From Allochromatium humboldtianum (GTDB lineage: Bacteria; Pseudomonadota; Gammaproteobacteria; Chromatiales; Chromatiaceae), in NCBI RefSeq assembly GCF_013385175.1, contig NZ_JABZEO010000008.1, positions 124,001-188,000 on the forward strand: 64,000 bases of DNA, written 5' to 3'. Below, one piece after another: positions 19,923 to 29,182 of this stretch (position 1 is its first letter; each line of letters opens with the position of its first letter). A program made the translations under genes and the position numbers. A model generated the notes under the pieces. It was not told where the DNA came from, made no database searches, and saw only the letters and a list, made by a program, of their open reading frames with translations.

Positions 19923-21035
19923 ATGCCTCGTCCGATGACCTTCATGAACACGCCCGACTATCGTCACGACACCCCGGAACGGCTCGGGGTGCTGCTCGTC
20001 AATCTCGGCACGCCGGACAGCCCGAGCGTGCCGGACGTGCGCCGTTATCTGGCCGAGTTCCTCTCCGACCGGCGTGTGGTGGAGATGGCGCGTCTGCCCT
20101 GGATGCTGCTGCTGCATGGGATCATCCTGCGCACCCGCCCGGCGCGCTCGGCGCATGCCTATCAGTCGATCTGGACGCCGGAAGGCTCACCGCTGCTGGA
20201 GATCTCGCGCCGTCAGGCCGCCGCGCTCCAGAGCCGGCTCGACGCGCGTCTGGGCGGGCCGGTCACGGTTGCGCTCGGGATGCGCTATGGTCAGCCGTCG
20301 ATCGCCTCGGGGCTGGCTGAGCTGCGTGCGGCCAATGCGCGGCGGGTGCTGATCCTGCCGCTCTATCCGCAGTATTCGGCCACCACCGTCGGCACCGTCT
20401 TCGACGCCGTGGCGCGCGAGCTGATGCGCTGGCGCTGGCTGCCCGAGCTGCGCTTCGTCAACCAGTACCACGATGAGCCGGGCTATATCGCCGCGCTGGC
20501 CGCGAGCATCCGCGCCCACTGGACCGAGCACGGTCAGGCCGAGCGGCTGCTGCTGTCCTTCCACGGCATCCCCAAGGACTATTTCGACCAGGGCGATCCC
20601 TATTTCTGTCACTGCCACAAGACCGCGCGCCTGCTCGCCAAGGCGCTGGAACTGCCGGCCGAGCGCTGGGGGCTGTCGTTCCAGTCGCGCCTGGGCAAAC
20701 AGGAATGGCTCAAGCCCTACACGGATGCGACGCTCGAAGACTGGGGGCGGTCCGGGGTGAAATCGGTCCAGGTGCTCTCGCCCGGATTCTCGGCCGACTG
20801 TCTGGAGACGCTCGAAGAGATCGCGGTCGAGAATCGGGAGCTGTTCCTCGAAGCGGGCGGACAGTCCTACGAGTACATTCCCTGTCTCAACGACAACGCC
20901 GATCACATGGAACTGATCGCCGATCTGGTGGTGAGACATTGCAGCGGCTGGCCCGAGATCGAGCGTCCCGCCGCCGACGTCGCTGAGTTGGCTGGACGTG
21001 TCGAGCGCGCACGGGCACTGGACGCCGCCGAGTGA
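19923..21035 (+). CDS. hemH: Ferrochelatase
   Basis: Inserts ferrous iron into protoporphyrin IX, the last step of heme synthesis. Motifs: LGVLLVNLGTPDSP near the start, LPLYPQYSATTVGT, the catalytic histidine in LLSFHGIPKDYFDQGDPY, and the acidic LSPGFSADCLETLEEI. About 370 residues. The start is uncertain: ATGs at 19923, 19935 and 19944 are in frame and none has a clear Shine-Dalgarno site. Diverges from dapC across roughly 200 bases. Confidence 0.95.
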   Translation: MPRPMTFMNTPDYRHDTPERLGVLLVNLGTPDSPSVPDVRRYLAEFLSDRRVVEMARLPWMLLLHGIILRTRPARSAHAYQSIWTPEGSPLLEISRRQAAALQSRLDARLGGPVTVALGMRYGQPSIASGLAELRAANARRVLILPLYPQYSATTVGTVFDAVARELMRWRWLPELRFVNQYHDEPGYIAALAASIRAHWTEHGQAERLLLSFHGIPKDYFDQGDPYFCHCHKTARLLAKALELPAERWGLSFQSRLGKQEWLKPYTDATLEDWGRSGVKSVQVLSPGFSADCLETLEEIAVENRELFLEAGGQSYEYIPCLNDNADHMELIADLVVRHCSGWPEIERPAADVAELAGRVERARALDAAE

Positions 21036-21147
21036 GTGCGATTGGCGGCCAGGGGGCCGCCCGCGCCAAGCGTTCCGGCCGGCTGATGATCGTCGAACCC
21101 AACCCGCGTAGACTGGCCGCTCATCATCCATGAGCTTGGAGTCTTCC

Positions 21148-21594
21148 ATGCGCCCGCTATCAGTTCCGTTTCGCCTCCTGTCGCTGCTGTCCGTATCGCT
21201 CGCGGCGCTGTCGGCAGGTTGTTCCAACCCCGGCGAGGACGTTCGGGTCACGCTCTGCCGCGACATGGTGCGGGTGACGCTCGGCAGCGAGCCGAACTGG
21301 AGCGGCCAGAACATCGAGCCGCGCCGCCAGTCGGAGGCCGTGGTCCGTCTGAGCTGGACGGGCGCTGACGGCAAGACTGGACAGGCGAGCTGCCACTACC
21401 CGCACAATGCCGTCGAGAGTGATATGTTCACCGCCGCCGATCCGCTGGCGGCCTATTCGACCTCGCCAACGCGCTTCGTGCTCGATGGACGCTCCATCGG
21501 CAATCCCGAGCTGGCGCGCGTGATCGGACAGGCCATGCGCAAACAGGGTCGCGAGTTCGTCGATCGCGCCCGCTCGACCCTGGAAGGCCGATAG
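21148..21594 (+). CDS. Small predicted lipoprotein of unknown function
   Basis: 148 residues: a signal sequence with lipobox LSAGC, then a hydrophilic domain with two further cysteines (VTLCRDMVRVTLG and GQASCHYPH), which could form a disulfide in the periplasm. TTGGAG lies before the ATG at 21148; an ATG at 21130 is possible but gives a poorer signal peptide. I do not recognise the family. It lies downstream of hemH and is convergent with the LysR gene. Confidence 0.75.
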   Translation: MRPLSVPFRLLSLLSVSLAALSAGCSNPGEDVRVTLCRDMVRVTLGSEPNWSGQNIEPRRQSEAVVRLSWTGADGKTGQASCHYPHNAVESDMFTAADPLAAYSTSPTRFVLDGRSIGNPELARVIGQAMRKQGREFVDRARSTLEGR

Positions 21595-21645
21595 CCTCCC
21601 TCACGATCGCCCGCGACCCGATGGGATTCCGGACCAGGGGCTGAC

Positions 21646-22563
21646 TCAGACACCTCGATCCATGCCCTGAAACGCCTGCGCGCGCTCACGCAGACAGACC
21701 CCGAGCGCCTGCGTGGCCGGACCGGCGCCCGTCGGATCGGCAAAGACCAGATAGAGCGTCTCGGGCCGGTGGCCGCCGGATTCCAGCGGCAGCGGACGCA
21801 GTTCGCCGCGCGCCAGTTCAGCGCGAATCGATGATTCCGGAATCCAAGCAAAGGCCAGACCGCGTTCGATGAGGGCGATGGCCGTGCGCAGATGCGACAC
21901 CGTCCAACGTTCCTCGGCCTCCAGCCAACCGCTGTCGACCGGACGCCAATGCCCGGTGTCGCGGATCACGACCTGGCGGTGTGCGCGCAGATCGTCGAGC
22001 GTGAGCACGCGCCCCAGACGATGCAAGGGATGGTCGTGTCGGGCGACGGCCACGAAATCGACCCGCAGCAGCGGATCGCCGATGAACCCCGGCGGAATCA
22101 GCCCCGTGATGGCCAGATCCACCTGATGCCGCACCAGCGCCTCGCTGGTTCCCGACAGCACGGTCTCGACGAGCTGAACCTGCGTCTGCGGAGCCTGCTC
22201 GGTGAACCGCGCCAGTGCCTCCAACAGCGGTTCGAGCGGCATCACGATCTCCACCGCCAGCCGGACCGTCGTCTCCCAGCCCTGCCCCAGCGTCGCCGCC
22301 AGATGCTCCAGCCGTCTGAACTCGTGCAGCAGCACGCGCGCGCGTTGCAGCAGGAGCCGGCCCGACTCGGTCAGGACCGTGCGGCGTCCTTGCGGCTCCA
22401 GTACCGTCACAGGAAGCTGTTCCTGGAGTCGCTTGAGCCCGTAGCTGACCGAAGACTGCGTGCGGTTCAGCGACTCGGCGGCCGCCTCGAAACTCCCCCG
22501 CTCGTCGAGTGCGTCCAGGAGCGCCCATTGCTCCAGCGTGGTGCGCGGTGATGTGTTGGACAT
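21646..22563 (-). CDS. LysR-family transcriptional regulator
   Basis: 305 residues: N-terminal winged helix-turn-helix (SFEAAAESLNRTQSSVSYGLKRLQE) and a periplasmic-binding-like effector domain from about residue 90. It is transcribed away from azoR, the usual arrangement of a LysR regulator and its target, so it probably controls azoR and the coupled pirin gene. The effector is unknown; quinones or electrophiles would suit the targets. Confidence 0.93.
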   Translation of the reverse strand: MSNTSPRTTLEQWALLDALDERGSFEAAAESLNRTQSSVSYGLKRLQEQLPVTVLEPQGRRTVLTESGRLLLQRARVLLHEFRRLEHLAATLGQGWETTVRLAVEIVMPLEPLLEALARFTEQAPQTQVQLVETVLSGTSEALVRHQVDLAITGLIPPGFIGDPLLRVDFVAVARHDHPLHRLGRVLTLDDLRAHRQVVIRDTGHWRPVDSGWLEAEERWTVSHLRTAIALIERGLAFAWIPESSIRAELARGELRPLPLESGGHRPETLYLVFADPTGAGPATQALGVCLRERAQAFQGMDRGV

Positions 22564-22581
22564 GGTTCGATCGAATAAGGC

Positions 22582-22615
22582 GATGAATAAGGGTTGAAAT
22601 CAGCATCAATTCATC
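22582..22615. promoter_or_regulatory. Nested dyads between the LysR gene and azoR
   Basis: GATGAAT (22582-22588) and ATTCATC (22609-22615) form an inverted repeat, and between them TTGA (22594-22597) and TCAA (22606-22609) form a second one. The position in a 113-base divergent gap suits LysR binding sites. The match to the T-N11-A rule is loose. Confidence 0.4.
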
Positions 22616-22676
22616 GTCGATTCTGACCTAATCTGATCGCCACTCCAAGGCATCCACATCACGCGAGGACATCTCC

Positions 22677-23297
22677 ATGACCCACATCCTGCACATCGAC
22701 AGCAGCCTCTTTTCCGGCGAGGGCGTCTCTTCGACCCTGGCCGCACGTCTCATCGCCCGCTGGCGCGCCGAGCAACCGGCACTCCAGGTCACGCATCGCG
22801 ACCTGGGCCGCGAGCCGATCCCGCATCTCGACGCGGCGCGTCTGACGGCGATCCAGACCCCGGCTGAGCAGCGCACAGCCGAGCAACAGGCCATCGCCGA
22901 GTTCGCCGAGACGCTGATCCGCGAACTCCAGGCGGCCGAGTGTCTGGTGCTCGGCGTGCCCATGTACAACTTCGGCATCCCGAGTCCGCTCAAGGCGTGG
23001 TTCGATCATGTCGCACGCGCGGGCGTCACCTTCCGCTACACCGAGCAAGGCCCGCAGGGGCTGCTGACCGGCAAGCGCGCCGTGATCCTCGCCAGTCGCG
23101 GCGGACAACATCGTGGTCAGCCGACCGACACCCAGAGCAGCTATCTGCGCACCATGCTCGGGTTCCTCGGGATCACGGACGTCGAATTCGTCTATGCCGA
23201 GGCGCTCAATCTGGGCCAGGAGCCGCGCCGCGCGAGTCTGGCGGCCGCCGAGGCCGACCTCGAGCGTCTGCCACTGGCCTGGGGAGGTGTCTCATGA
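22677..23297 (+). CDS. azoR: FMN-dependent NADH-azoreductase / quinone reductase
   Basis: 206-residue flavodoxin-like protein: SSLFSGEGVSSTLAA phosphate loop near the N-terminus, PMYNFGIPSPLKAWFDHV around residue 100, and ILASRGG. The family reduces quinones and azo compounds with NADH via FMN. Its stop overlaps the start of the pirin gene (ATGA), so both are made together. Diverges from a LysR regulator. Confidence 0.93.
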   Translation: MTHILHIDSSLFSGEGVSSTLAARLIARWRAEQPALQVTHRDLGREPIPHLDAARLTAIQTPAEQRTAEQQAIAEFAETLIRELQAAECLVLGVPMYNFGIPSPLKAWFDHVARAGVTFRYTEQGPQGLLTGKRAVILASRGGQHRGQPTDTQSSYLRTMLGFLGITDVEFVYAEALNLGQEPRRASLAAAEADLERLPLAWGGVS

Positions 23298-24145
23298 ACC
23301 CGATGTCGATCGAACGAATCCTGACGGCACAGCCGGCCGCCGATGGCGGCGGCGTCCGACTCCATCGCCTCGTCGGGCCGGACGGGATGCGCGGTTTCGA
23401 TCCCTTCCTGCTGTTCGACGAGTTCGGCTCGGACGAACCGGACGACTACATCGCTGGCTTCCCGCCTCACCCGCATCGCGGATTCGAGACCGTCACCTAT
23501 ATGCTCGAAGGGGAGATGGTGCATGAGGATCATCTGGGCCATACGGTGACTCTGACCGCCGGCGGGGTGCAATGGATGACGGCCGGACGGGGCGTGATCC
23601 ATTCCGAAATGCCGCGCCAGACCTCAGGCCGGATGCGCGGCTTTCAGCTCTGGATCAACCTGCCGGCGCGCGACAAGCTGACCGATCCGGCCTACCGTCA
23701 CATTCCGGCTGAGGCGATCCCGGTGGTCGCGCGCGCCGATGGCGTCGCGGTACGGGTGATCGCCGGGTGTTTCAGTCAGGGTGAGTCCGTGGTCCAGGGC
23801 GCCGTGCGCGGGATCGTCACCGAGCCGACCTATCTGGATGCGCGCCTGCCGGCCCGCACCCGGCTGGAGGCGCCCATTCCAGCCGGCCAGCGCGCGCTGG
23901 TCTATGGGGTCTCGGGACGGATTCAGATCGCCGGACATTGGATCGAGCCACGCCAAATGGCGGTGCTGGCCGCCGGCGAGGTGATCGAACTTCAGACCGA
24001 CGATAGCGCGGCTCAGGTCTTGATCCTGGCCGGACGTCCGCTGAACGAACCCATCGTCCAATACGGCCCCTTCGTGATGAACACACGCGCCGAGATCCGG
24101 CAGGCCATCGCCGACTATGAGCAGGGGCGGCTGGTCACGCCCTGA
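23294..24145 (+). CDS. Pirin family protein (bicupin)
   Basis: 283 residues. The N-terminal cupin carries the pirin metal signature PHPHRGFETVTYMLEGEMVH (three His and a Glu), followed by QWMTAGRGVIHSE; the C-terminal cupin is shorter. Bacterial pirins bind iron, and some have quercetinase activity. The four-base overlap with azoR suggests a joint role in handling quinones or aromatic electrophiles. GGAGG precedes the ATG. Confidence 0.93.
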   Translation: MNPMSIERILTAQPAADGGGVRLHRLVGPDGMRGFDPFLLFDEFGSDEPDDYIAGFPPHPHRGFETVTYMLEGEMVHEDHLGHTVTLTAGGVQWMTAGRGVIHSEMPRQTSGRMRGFQLWINLPARDKLTDPAYRHIPAEAIPVVARADGVAVRVIAGCFSQGESVVQGAVRGIVTEPTYLDARLPARTRLEAPIPAGQRALVYGVSGRIQIAGHWIEPRQMAVLAAGEVIELQTDDSAAQVLILAGRPLNEPIVQYGPFVMNTRAEIRQAIADYEQGRLVTP

Positions 24146-24294
24146 ACGCCGTCGAAGAGGACAGGTCTAGGGCGGCGCCGGAACATCCACTCGCTGTCCG
24201 GCCGACTCAGACACGTATCGCCATGCCTGGCTGATCCATGCTTCAATGCGTCTTCCAGACGGTCTGGTTTGACATCATCAGGGGGACTATCGAC

Positions 24295-25104
24295 ATGAAG
24301 CCTGCATTCTGGATGCCTGCCATGCTGGCGGGCGGGTTGGCCTTGACGGGGTGCGTCACCTTGCCCACGGACTCGTCGGACACGGCGAGCACCCAGGTCG
24401 AGGCGCCATCCACGGTCGCGCCCGATCCCACGGCGATCCTCAAGGAGATGGCGGCCTATCTGCGCTCGCTCGAGCGTTTCAGCGTGCGGGTCGATAAGCT
24501 CACCGAATACATCCTGCCGAGCGATCAGTCGCTGCACAACGATCAGACCATCGAGATCGCCATGAGTCGGCCCAACCGCTTGCGGGCCGATTTCAAGTCG
24601 CTCGGCGGCGGGCGCCGACTCTTCTACGACGGTGAGAACTTCGCGCTCTTCACGCCCAGCGAAGGCGTCTATGCCACGGCTTCGGCGCCTTCGACCATCG
24701 ACGAGACGCTGGAGATCCTCTACAACGAGTATCAGATCGAGCTGCCTGTGGCCGATCTGCTGGCCGCCGATCCGGCCAGCCGGCTGGTGCAGGATCTGAA
24801 GTCGCGCACCTATGTCGGGCGCATCCTGGTCGATGGCGCGCCCTGCCATCACCTCGCCTTCCGCACGCCCGACCTGGACTGGGAGATCTGGATCGAGGCC
24901 GGTCCCAAGCCGCTGCCGCGTCGTTTGCTGCTGACCGACCGCAGTGTCGAGGGCGCGCCGACCCTGATGGCCAATCTGACCGACTGGGACGTCTCGCCGT
25001 CGTTCGCGCGTGGCTTCTTCACGTTCACGCCGCCGAAGGACGCGCGTCGCATCCCCTTCATGAAGGAGATGACCGCGACCCTGACCCCTACCCCCAACCG
25101 CTGA
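24295..25104 (+). CDS. Predicted DUF2092-type outer lipoprotein
   Basis: 269 residues starting MKPAFWMPAMLAGGLALTGC, a lipoprotein signal with lipobox ALTGC. The mature part resembles DUF2092 proteins (LolA/LolB-like fold): ILKEMAAYLRSLERFSVRV, MSRPNRLRADF, LFYDGENFALF, WIEAGPKPLPRRLLLTD. AGGGGG precedes ATG 24295; an ATG 57 bases upstream would spoil the signal. Function unknown; a lipid or lipoprotein carrier is a fold-based guess. Sixteen bases separate it from the next gene. Confidence 0.8.
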   Translation: MKPAFWMPAMLAGGLALTGCVTLPTDSSDTASTQVEAPSTVAPDPTAILKEMAAYLRSLERFSVRVDKLTEYILPSDQSLHNDQTIEIAMSRPNRLRADFKSLGGGRRLFYDGENFALFTPSEGVYATASAPSTIDETLEILYNEYQIELPVADLLAADPASRLVQDLKSRTYVGRILVDGAPCHHLAFRTPDLDWEIWIEAGPKPLPRRLLLTDRSVEGAPTLMANLTDWDVSPSFARGFFTFTPPKDARRIPFMKEMTATLTPTPNR

Positions 25105-25119
25105 CCGGAGGATTCCGAC

Positions 25120-25749
25120 ATGCGTCAATCGATCTGGAGCTTTTGGAAACGGGCGGGACTCGCCGCCCTGGTCCTGGGACCGACACTCGCCCTGATCGCG
25201 GTCGATGTCGAGGCGCGACGTGTTGGTGGAGGCGGGCCGGGCGTCCGGGCGCCGCGCGGCAACATCGGGGGTGGTCATGCCATGCGCCCGCCGGGCGGCG
25301 GTGGCGGAGCGCGACCGGCCAGACCTTCGGGTGGGCCGCCGAGCGATGCACGTCCGCCACGGCCGGGCGGTGGAGGCGGCCCCGTGGCTCGACCGCCGGC
25401 GGGTGGTGCTGGAAAACCGCCGGCCGGACCTCCGCCGATCGGCGGTCCCGGAGGTGCACGTCCGCCGGCGGGCCGTCCGCCACTGGCCGGACCTCCACCC
25501 GGCGGGCAGCGGCCACCGCCGCCTCCGCGCCCGCGTCCGCCCGTCGATCCCTACTGGGGGGCGCCGCTCGGGGCCGCCGCGGCCATCGGGACGGCGATCG
25601 CCATCGGCTCCATCGTCTACAGTCTGCCGCCGAACTGTCGCACGGTCACTGTCTATGGCGAGAGCTACCGGCAGTGCGGCAGTGACTACTATCTGCCGCG
25701 TTACGAGGGGTCCACGGTCGTCTACGAGCGCGTGCCGTCGCCGTATTGA
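25120..25749 (+). CDS. Exported Pro/Gly/Arg-rich protein with conserved C-terminal domain
   Basis: 209 residues: signal sequence (AALVLGPTLALIAVDVEA), a low-complexity region of about 100 residues built from GGG, RPP and PPG units, then a glycine-zipper-like hydrophobic helix (AAAIGTAIAIGSIVYSLP) and a C-terminal motif with two cysteines (PPNCRTVTVYGESYRQCG, then DYYLPRYEGSTVVY). The C-terminal motif resembles DUF6515-like envelope proteins. Its place behind a DUF2092-type lipoprotein suggests an envelope pair. No function assigned. Confidence 0.75.
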   Translation: MRQSIWSFWKRAGLAALVLGPTLALIAVDVEARRVGGGGPGVRAPRGNIGGGHAMRPPGGGGGARPARPSGGPPSDARPPRPGGGGGPVARPPAGGAGKPPAGPPPIGGPGGARPPAGRPPLAGPPPGGQRPPPPPRPRPPVDPYWGAPLGAAAAIGTAIAIGSIVYSLPPNCRTVTVYGESYRQCGSDYYLPRYEGSTVVYERVPSPY

Positions 25750-25767
25750 GCGGGAGGCGCCCGGCGT

Positions 25768-26553
25768 TCAAATACGATAGGGCGCAAACAGAAACACCCA
25801 GGTGAGCCCAAGCAGTCCGACGAGCGTCGCGCCCACGGCGAGCTTGTAGACCAGACGCCAGCCGGCATTGGCCTTGCGCGTGATCTGGAAGTCTTCGACA
25901 TGGATGGTCTCGCAGGCGCCATTGCCGGTGTCGTCGCGGGTGATGCTGGTGCCGCGCCTGAAACCGCCGTCGTGTGAATAGCTGGCGAGTTGGCCGCGCA
26001 AATGGATCTGATCGCCGATCTCGGCCGATTTGATCGCCTTCTGCACGAAACCGACGTGGCTGAGCAGATGATTGTTGGAGAGCTGATTCCAGGCGAAGTC
26101 CCGCGCCGCCTGCGGATCGTCGGTCGAGATCCAGCAGGTCCAGGTGCTGTTCTCGTAGCGCATGGCGCGGAAGACATCGCGGGCGACGTTCTCGCCCCAG
26201 ACCACGCACAGGTCGCGGATGTTGATGAAGTCCTTCCAGTCCTTGGTGTGGTAGATGTCCCAGAAGACGTCGCTGTCGTGCAGACTGACCACCACGCCAT
26301 CGAGTTCGTAGTCGAACTTCGGCTCGATGCGGTAGCGGATGCCCTCGGCCTCGATCTCGAACGGCTCGGTGAGAGTGCGCGTCTGACGCGGCTCGACCAG
26401 CCGTTCGAGATCGTAGAACTCGGGCGGCGGGAACTGATCCTTCTTCCAATGGCTCCAGATCGCCAGACCCAGACTGGCCAGGAACAGCAGCAGAAAGAGC
26501 TGTTTGATCAGACGCCAGGGAAGCCGTGGTTCATCGAACGAGGCCGAAGGCAT
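25768..26553 (-). CDS. Membrane protein of unknown function
   Basis: About 261 residues from ATG 26553: one transmembrane helix near the N-terminus (LFLLLFLASLGLAIW), a soluble region of about 170 residues with GIRYRIEPKFDYELDGVVVSL and QIHLRGQLASYSHDGGFRRG, and a second helix near the C-terminus (GATLVGLLGLTWVFLFAP). It overlaps the end of the upstream glycosyltransferase gene by 23 bases, so the two are co-transcribed and likely both concern the cell envelope. Not recognised. Confidence 0.75.
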   Translation of the reverse strand: MPSASFDEPRLPWRLIKQLFLLLFLASLGLAIWSHWKKDQFPPPEFYDLERLVEPRQTRTLTEPFEIEAEGIRYRIEPKFDYELDGVVVSLHDSDVFWDIYHTKDWKDFINIRDLCVVWGENVARDVFRAMRYENSTWTCWISTDDPQAARDFAWNQLSNNHLLSHVGFVQKAIKSAEIGDQIHLRGQLASYSHDGGFRRGTSITRDDTGNGACETIHVEDFQITRKANAGWRLVYKLAVGATLVGLLGLTWVFLFAPYRI

Positions 26554-27673
26554 CCAGATACCCCCTTGCGCTGACCTCCAGCCGATCGTCACGCACCGCC
26601 TCGCGCAACACATCGGGCGCCAGCGGCCGACTCAGCGTCTCTTCCATCGCTCGCGCCAGGGCGTCGACGTCGCCGACCGGCACCAATGGACCATAGCGAC
26701 CGTCCTGCAGGATCTCGCGCGGCCCGCTCGGACAGTCGGTCGAGACCACGGGCACGCCCAGTGCCAGCGATTCGGCCAGGACATTGGCCCAGCCCTCCCA
26801 GCGCGAAGAGAGCACGAACAGTCCGGCGCGGGCCAGAAAGCGGTATGGATTGGGATCGAATCCGTGCAGATCGACTGAATCGGCAACGCCAAGCTCTGCG
26901 GCTAGACGCCTGAGTCGTTCGCGCTGGCGGCCCTGACCGAGGATGAGCAGCCGACAGGGGCGGCGGCGGTGTAGCTGGGCGAAGGCGCGGATGAGGGTTT
27001 CGAAGTCCTTCTGGAGCCGCAGCCCACCCACGCCCAGGATGACCGGCGGCTGTCCCTCAGCGAACCAGGGATGATCGAGCGGCGCGCGCGCGTTCTGCTC
27101 CAGCTCCGGCGTGATGTTGGGATTGCGTACGACGCGGATGCGATCGAGCGCCAGACCCGTGATCGCGGCAATGTCCTCGGCCACGCCGTGCGAGACCGTC
27201 ACCACGCCATCGGCACGCTGGTAGAGTCGGCGCAGACGCCGCCTCTCCCACCAGCGTTTGAGCGCGTTCCCGCGCGCACTCCAGCGCTCGGAATGGTTGG
27301 TTCCAGGACGCAGAAAGTAGCGCGTGTCGCCTGGGCAGGACGCCTTGACAGCGAGCGCGACACGATCGTCCGTGTTCTTGGCCGTGAGCACGATCGACGG
27401 ACGCTGGCGCTCGACATAGTCGTGCAGGAACCGCTGGCGTGCGCGCCGGTCACTGTCGGTCAGGTGATGCAGACGCACGCTCGCCGGCAATGTGTCCAGA
27501 TAGGGCGCGTCGGGTGGGCCGACCACGAAGTCGACCGTGAAGCCCTGTTCGGCGATGCCTCGGGCGATGTTGGTCATCATGCGTTCCACGCCACCATCGC
27601 CGAAGCTCGGCAGGAACAGACAGATGGGACGCGACGGCGAGAGGGCCGCGGTGGGGCTGGGATCGGATGACAA
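26531..27673 (-). CDS. Glycosyltransferase family 4 (GT-B fold)
   Basis: 380 residues: N-terminal acceptor domain (FLPSFGDGGVERMMTNIARG) and C-terminal donor domain with VILGVGGLRLQKDFETLIRA, LLILGQGRQR and the E-x7-E type region (SLALGVPVVSTDCPSGPREIL). Probably transfers a sugar to an envelope polysaccharide. I chose TTG 27673 because GGAG lies six bases upstream and homology begins shortly after; no ATG fits. Paralogous to the gene at 29.1-30.3 kb on the far side of the O-antigen ligase. Confidence 0.88.
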   Translation of the reverse strand: MSSDPSPTAALSPSRPICLFLPSFGDGGVERMMTNIARGIAEQGFTVDFVVGPPDAPYLDTLPASVRLHHLTDSDRRARQRFLHDYVERQRPSIVLTAKNTDDRVALAVKASCPGDTRYFLRPGTNHSERWSARGNALKRWWERRRLRRLYQRADGVVTVSHGVAEDIAAITGLALDRIRVVRNPNITPELEQNARAPLDHPWFAEGQPPVILGVGGLRLQKDFETLIRAFAQLHRRRPCRLLILGQGRQRERLRRLAAELGVADSVDLHGFDPNPYRFLARAGLFVLSSRWEGWANVLAESLALGVPVVSTDCPSGPREILQDGRYGPLVPVGDVDALARAMEETLSRPLAPDVLREAVRDDRLEVSARGYLDAFGLVR

Positions 27674-27763
27674 GGCGGATCTCCATCCAGGCGGCGCGCG
27701 GCCGCGTCGAGTTGAGCCTGAAGGGCTGACGGCAAAGCGTCCACAAATCAGGCGGAGCGCACT

Positions 27764-27769
27764 ATTATA
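27764..27769 (-). promoter_or_regulatory. Candidate -10 box for the glycosyltransferase transcript
   Basis: Reading the minus strand, TATAAT occupies 27769-27764, predicting a start about 80 bases before the TTG codon. No -35 box is evident. The same AT-rich patch read on the plus strand (TATTAT) could serve the divergent O-antigen ligase gene. Confidence 0.35.
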
Positions 27770-27814
27770 TCGGCTCCAGCGCCCTTCCCGTCCCCCACCC
27801 ACGCGAGAATCCGC

Positions 27815-29182
27815 ATGTCATCGACGCTCGATCGCTCACTTCCGCTCGTGCCCCCGGATGGCGTGGAGCGTCTCGGTCTGTTCGGACTCTATCTGTTCGC
27901 CGCTTTCGCCTGGCTCGGCACGACGCCCGCCACGCTCGGGCTGGCGCTCCTGACCCTGGCCTTCGTGCTGCACCGCCCGGACTGGCGTGCGCTGGGGCGT
28001 GATCCGGTCGCGCGGCTGAGCCTGATCCTGATCGGCTTTCTGATCGTCCACAGCCTCGTCCTGGCGCTGTCGGCGCCCAGCGCGGAACGGGCGGCGACCA
28101 TCCTCGGCGGCGGCGGGGACTGGCTCAAGCTGATGCTCTTCATCCCGCTCGCCCACTGGTGCGTCGGTCGGCCCGAGCGGGTGCGCGGACTGCTGCTGCT
28201 CGCCGCGCTGGGGTTCACGCTCGCGGTGCTGCGCAAGATCGACTGGGCGAACTTCGGACTGGAATTCTTCTCGACCCGCTTCGAGTCCTATCTGCCGGCG
28301 ATCGCCTTCGGCATGTTCACCGGGCTGGGCGCGCTCGGGCTCATCGTCCTGCGTCAGGCGTTCTGGGGACGCTTCGCGTCGGGCTGGCCGCGCCGGTTGG
28401 GCATGACGCTCTGGGCGCTCTGGCTGCTGTTCATGCTCGAAGGGCTGCTGCTGTCGCAGTCGCGCGGCTCCTGGCTCGCCTTTCTCGGCGCGCTGGCGCT
28501 ACTGATCGTCCTCGAATGGCGCGCACACTCAGCCGCGACGGGCGCCTGGATCAGACGTCAGGGCTACCGACTCATCCTGCCCGTCGTCGGACTGGCGCTG
28601 CTCGGCGGACTGCTGGTGCAGACGGAGATCGTTCAAAAACGCTTCACCGAACACACGGGCACCGTGCTCGAGATCGTGCGCGGTGAGACATCCGCCGTGG
28701 AGTCCGACCCCGTGGGACTGCGCTTCAAGGCCCTGCTGTTCGCGCGCGACACCTGGAGCGAGCGACCCTGGTTCGGCTGGGGCGCCGGTACCAGTCGCGA
28801 GCTGATCGCCAACAGCGGACGTCCCGAGGCGCTGTTCGATTACGACCATTGGCTGCCGCATCTGCACAACACCTATGCCGAGATCCTGGTCCAGTTCGGC
28901 CTCGTCGGTCTGATCCTGATCGCGGCCCTGGTCTGGACACTCGCGCGCTCCGGTTTCAGGGCCGGCCGCGCTGGACGTCTGCCCGCCGATCTCGGGCGTT
29001 TCTATCTGGCGGCGCTCGTCTTCGTGCTGATCTGGTGTCTGTTCAACTATCGCGTCGTGCGCACCGACTGGATGTTCTTCTGGATCCTCGTCGCCGGCAC
29101 GCTGTATGGACTCGGTCGCGGCGCCGACACGCCCTCCCCCGACGCTCAGGCCCAGGCCGGCAATCCCATGGCGTCGAGATAG
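27815..29182 (+). CDS. O-antigen ligase / polymerase family membrane protein
   Basis: 455 residues with about eleven hydrophobic segments and one large periplasmic loop, matching the Wzy/WaaL (PF04932) family. The family signature is LLLSQSRGSWLAFLGALALL around residue 215; a second region, LPHLHNTYAEILVQFGLVGL near 350, carries the conserved histidines. Such proteins join O-antigen to lipid A-core or polymerise repeat units in the inner membrane. Two GT4 genes flank it. The 3' end overlaps the convergent glycosyltransferase by 37 bases. Confidence 0.88.
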   Translation: MSSTLDRSLPLVPPDGVERLGLFGLYLFAAFAWLGTTPATLGLALLTLAFVLHRPDWRALGRDPVARLSLILIGFLIVHSLVLALSAPSAERAATILGGGGDWLKLMLFIPLAHWCVGRPERVRGLLLLAALGFTLAVLRKIDWANFGLEFFSTRFESYLPAIAFGMFTGLGALGLIVLRQAFWGRFASGWPRRLGMTLWALWLLFMLEGLLLSQSRGSWLAFLGALALLIVLEWRAHSAATGAWIRRQGYRLILPVVGLALLGGLLVQTEIVQKRFTEHTGTVLEIVRGETSAVESDPVGLRFKALLFARDTWSERPWFGWGAGTSRELIANSGRPEALFDYDHWLPHLHNTYAEILVQFGLVGLILIAALVWTLARSGFRAGRAGRLPADLGRFYLAALVFVLIWCLFNYRVVRTDWMFFWILVAGTLYGLGRGADTPSPDAQAQAGNPMASR

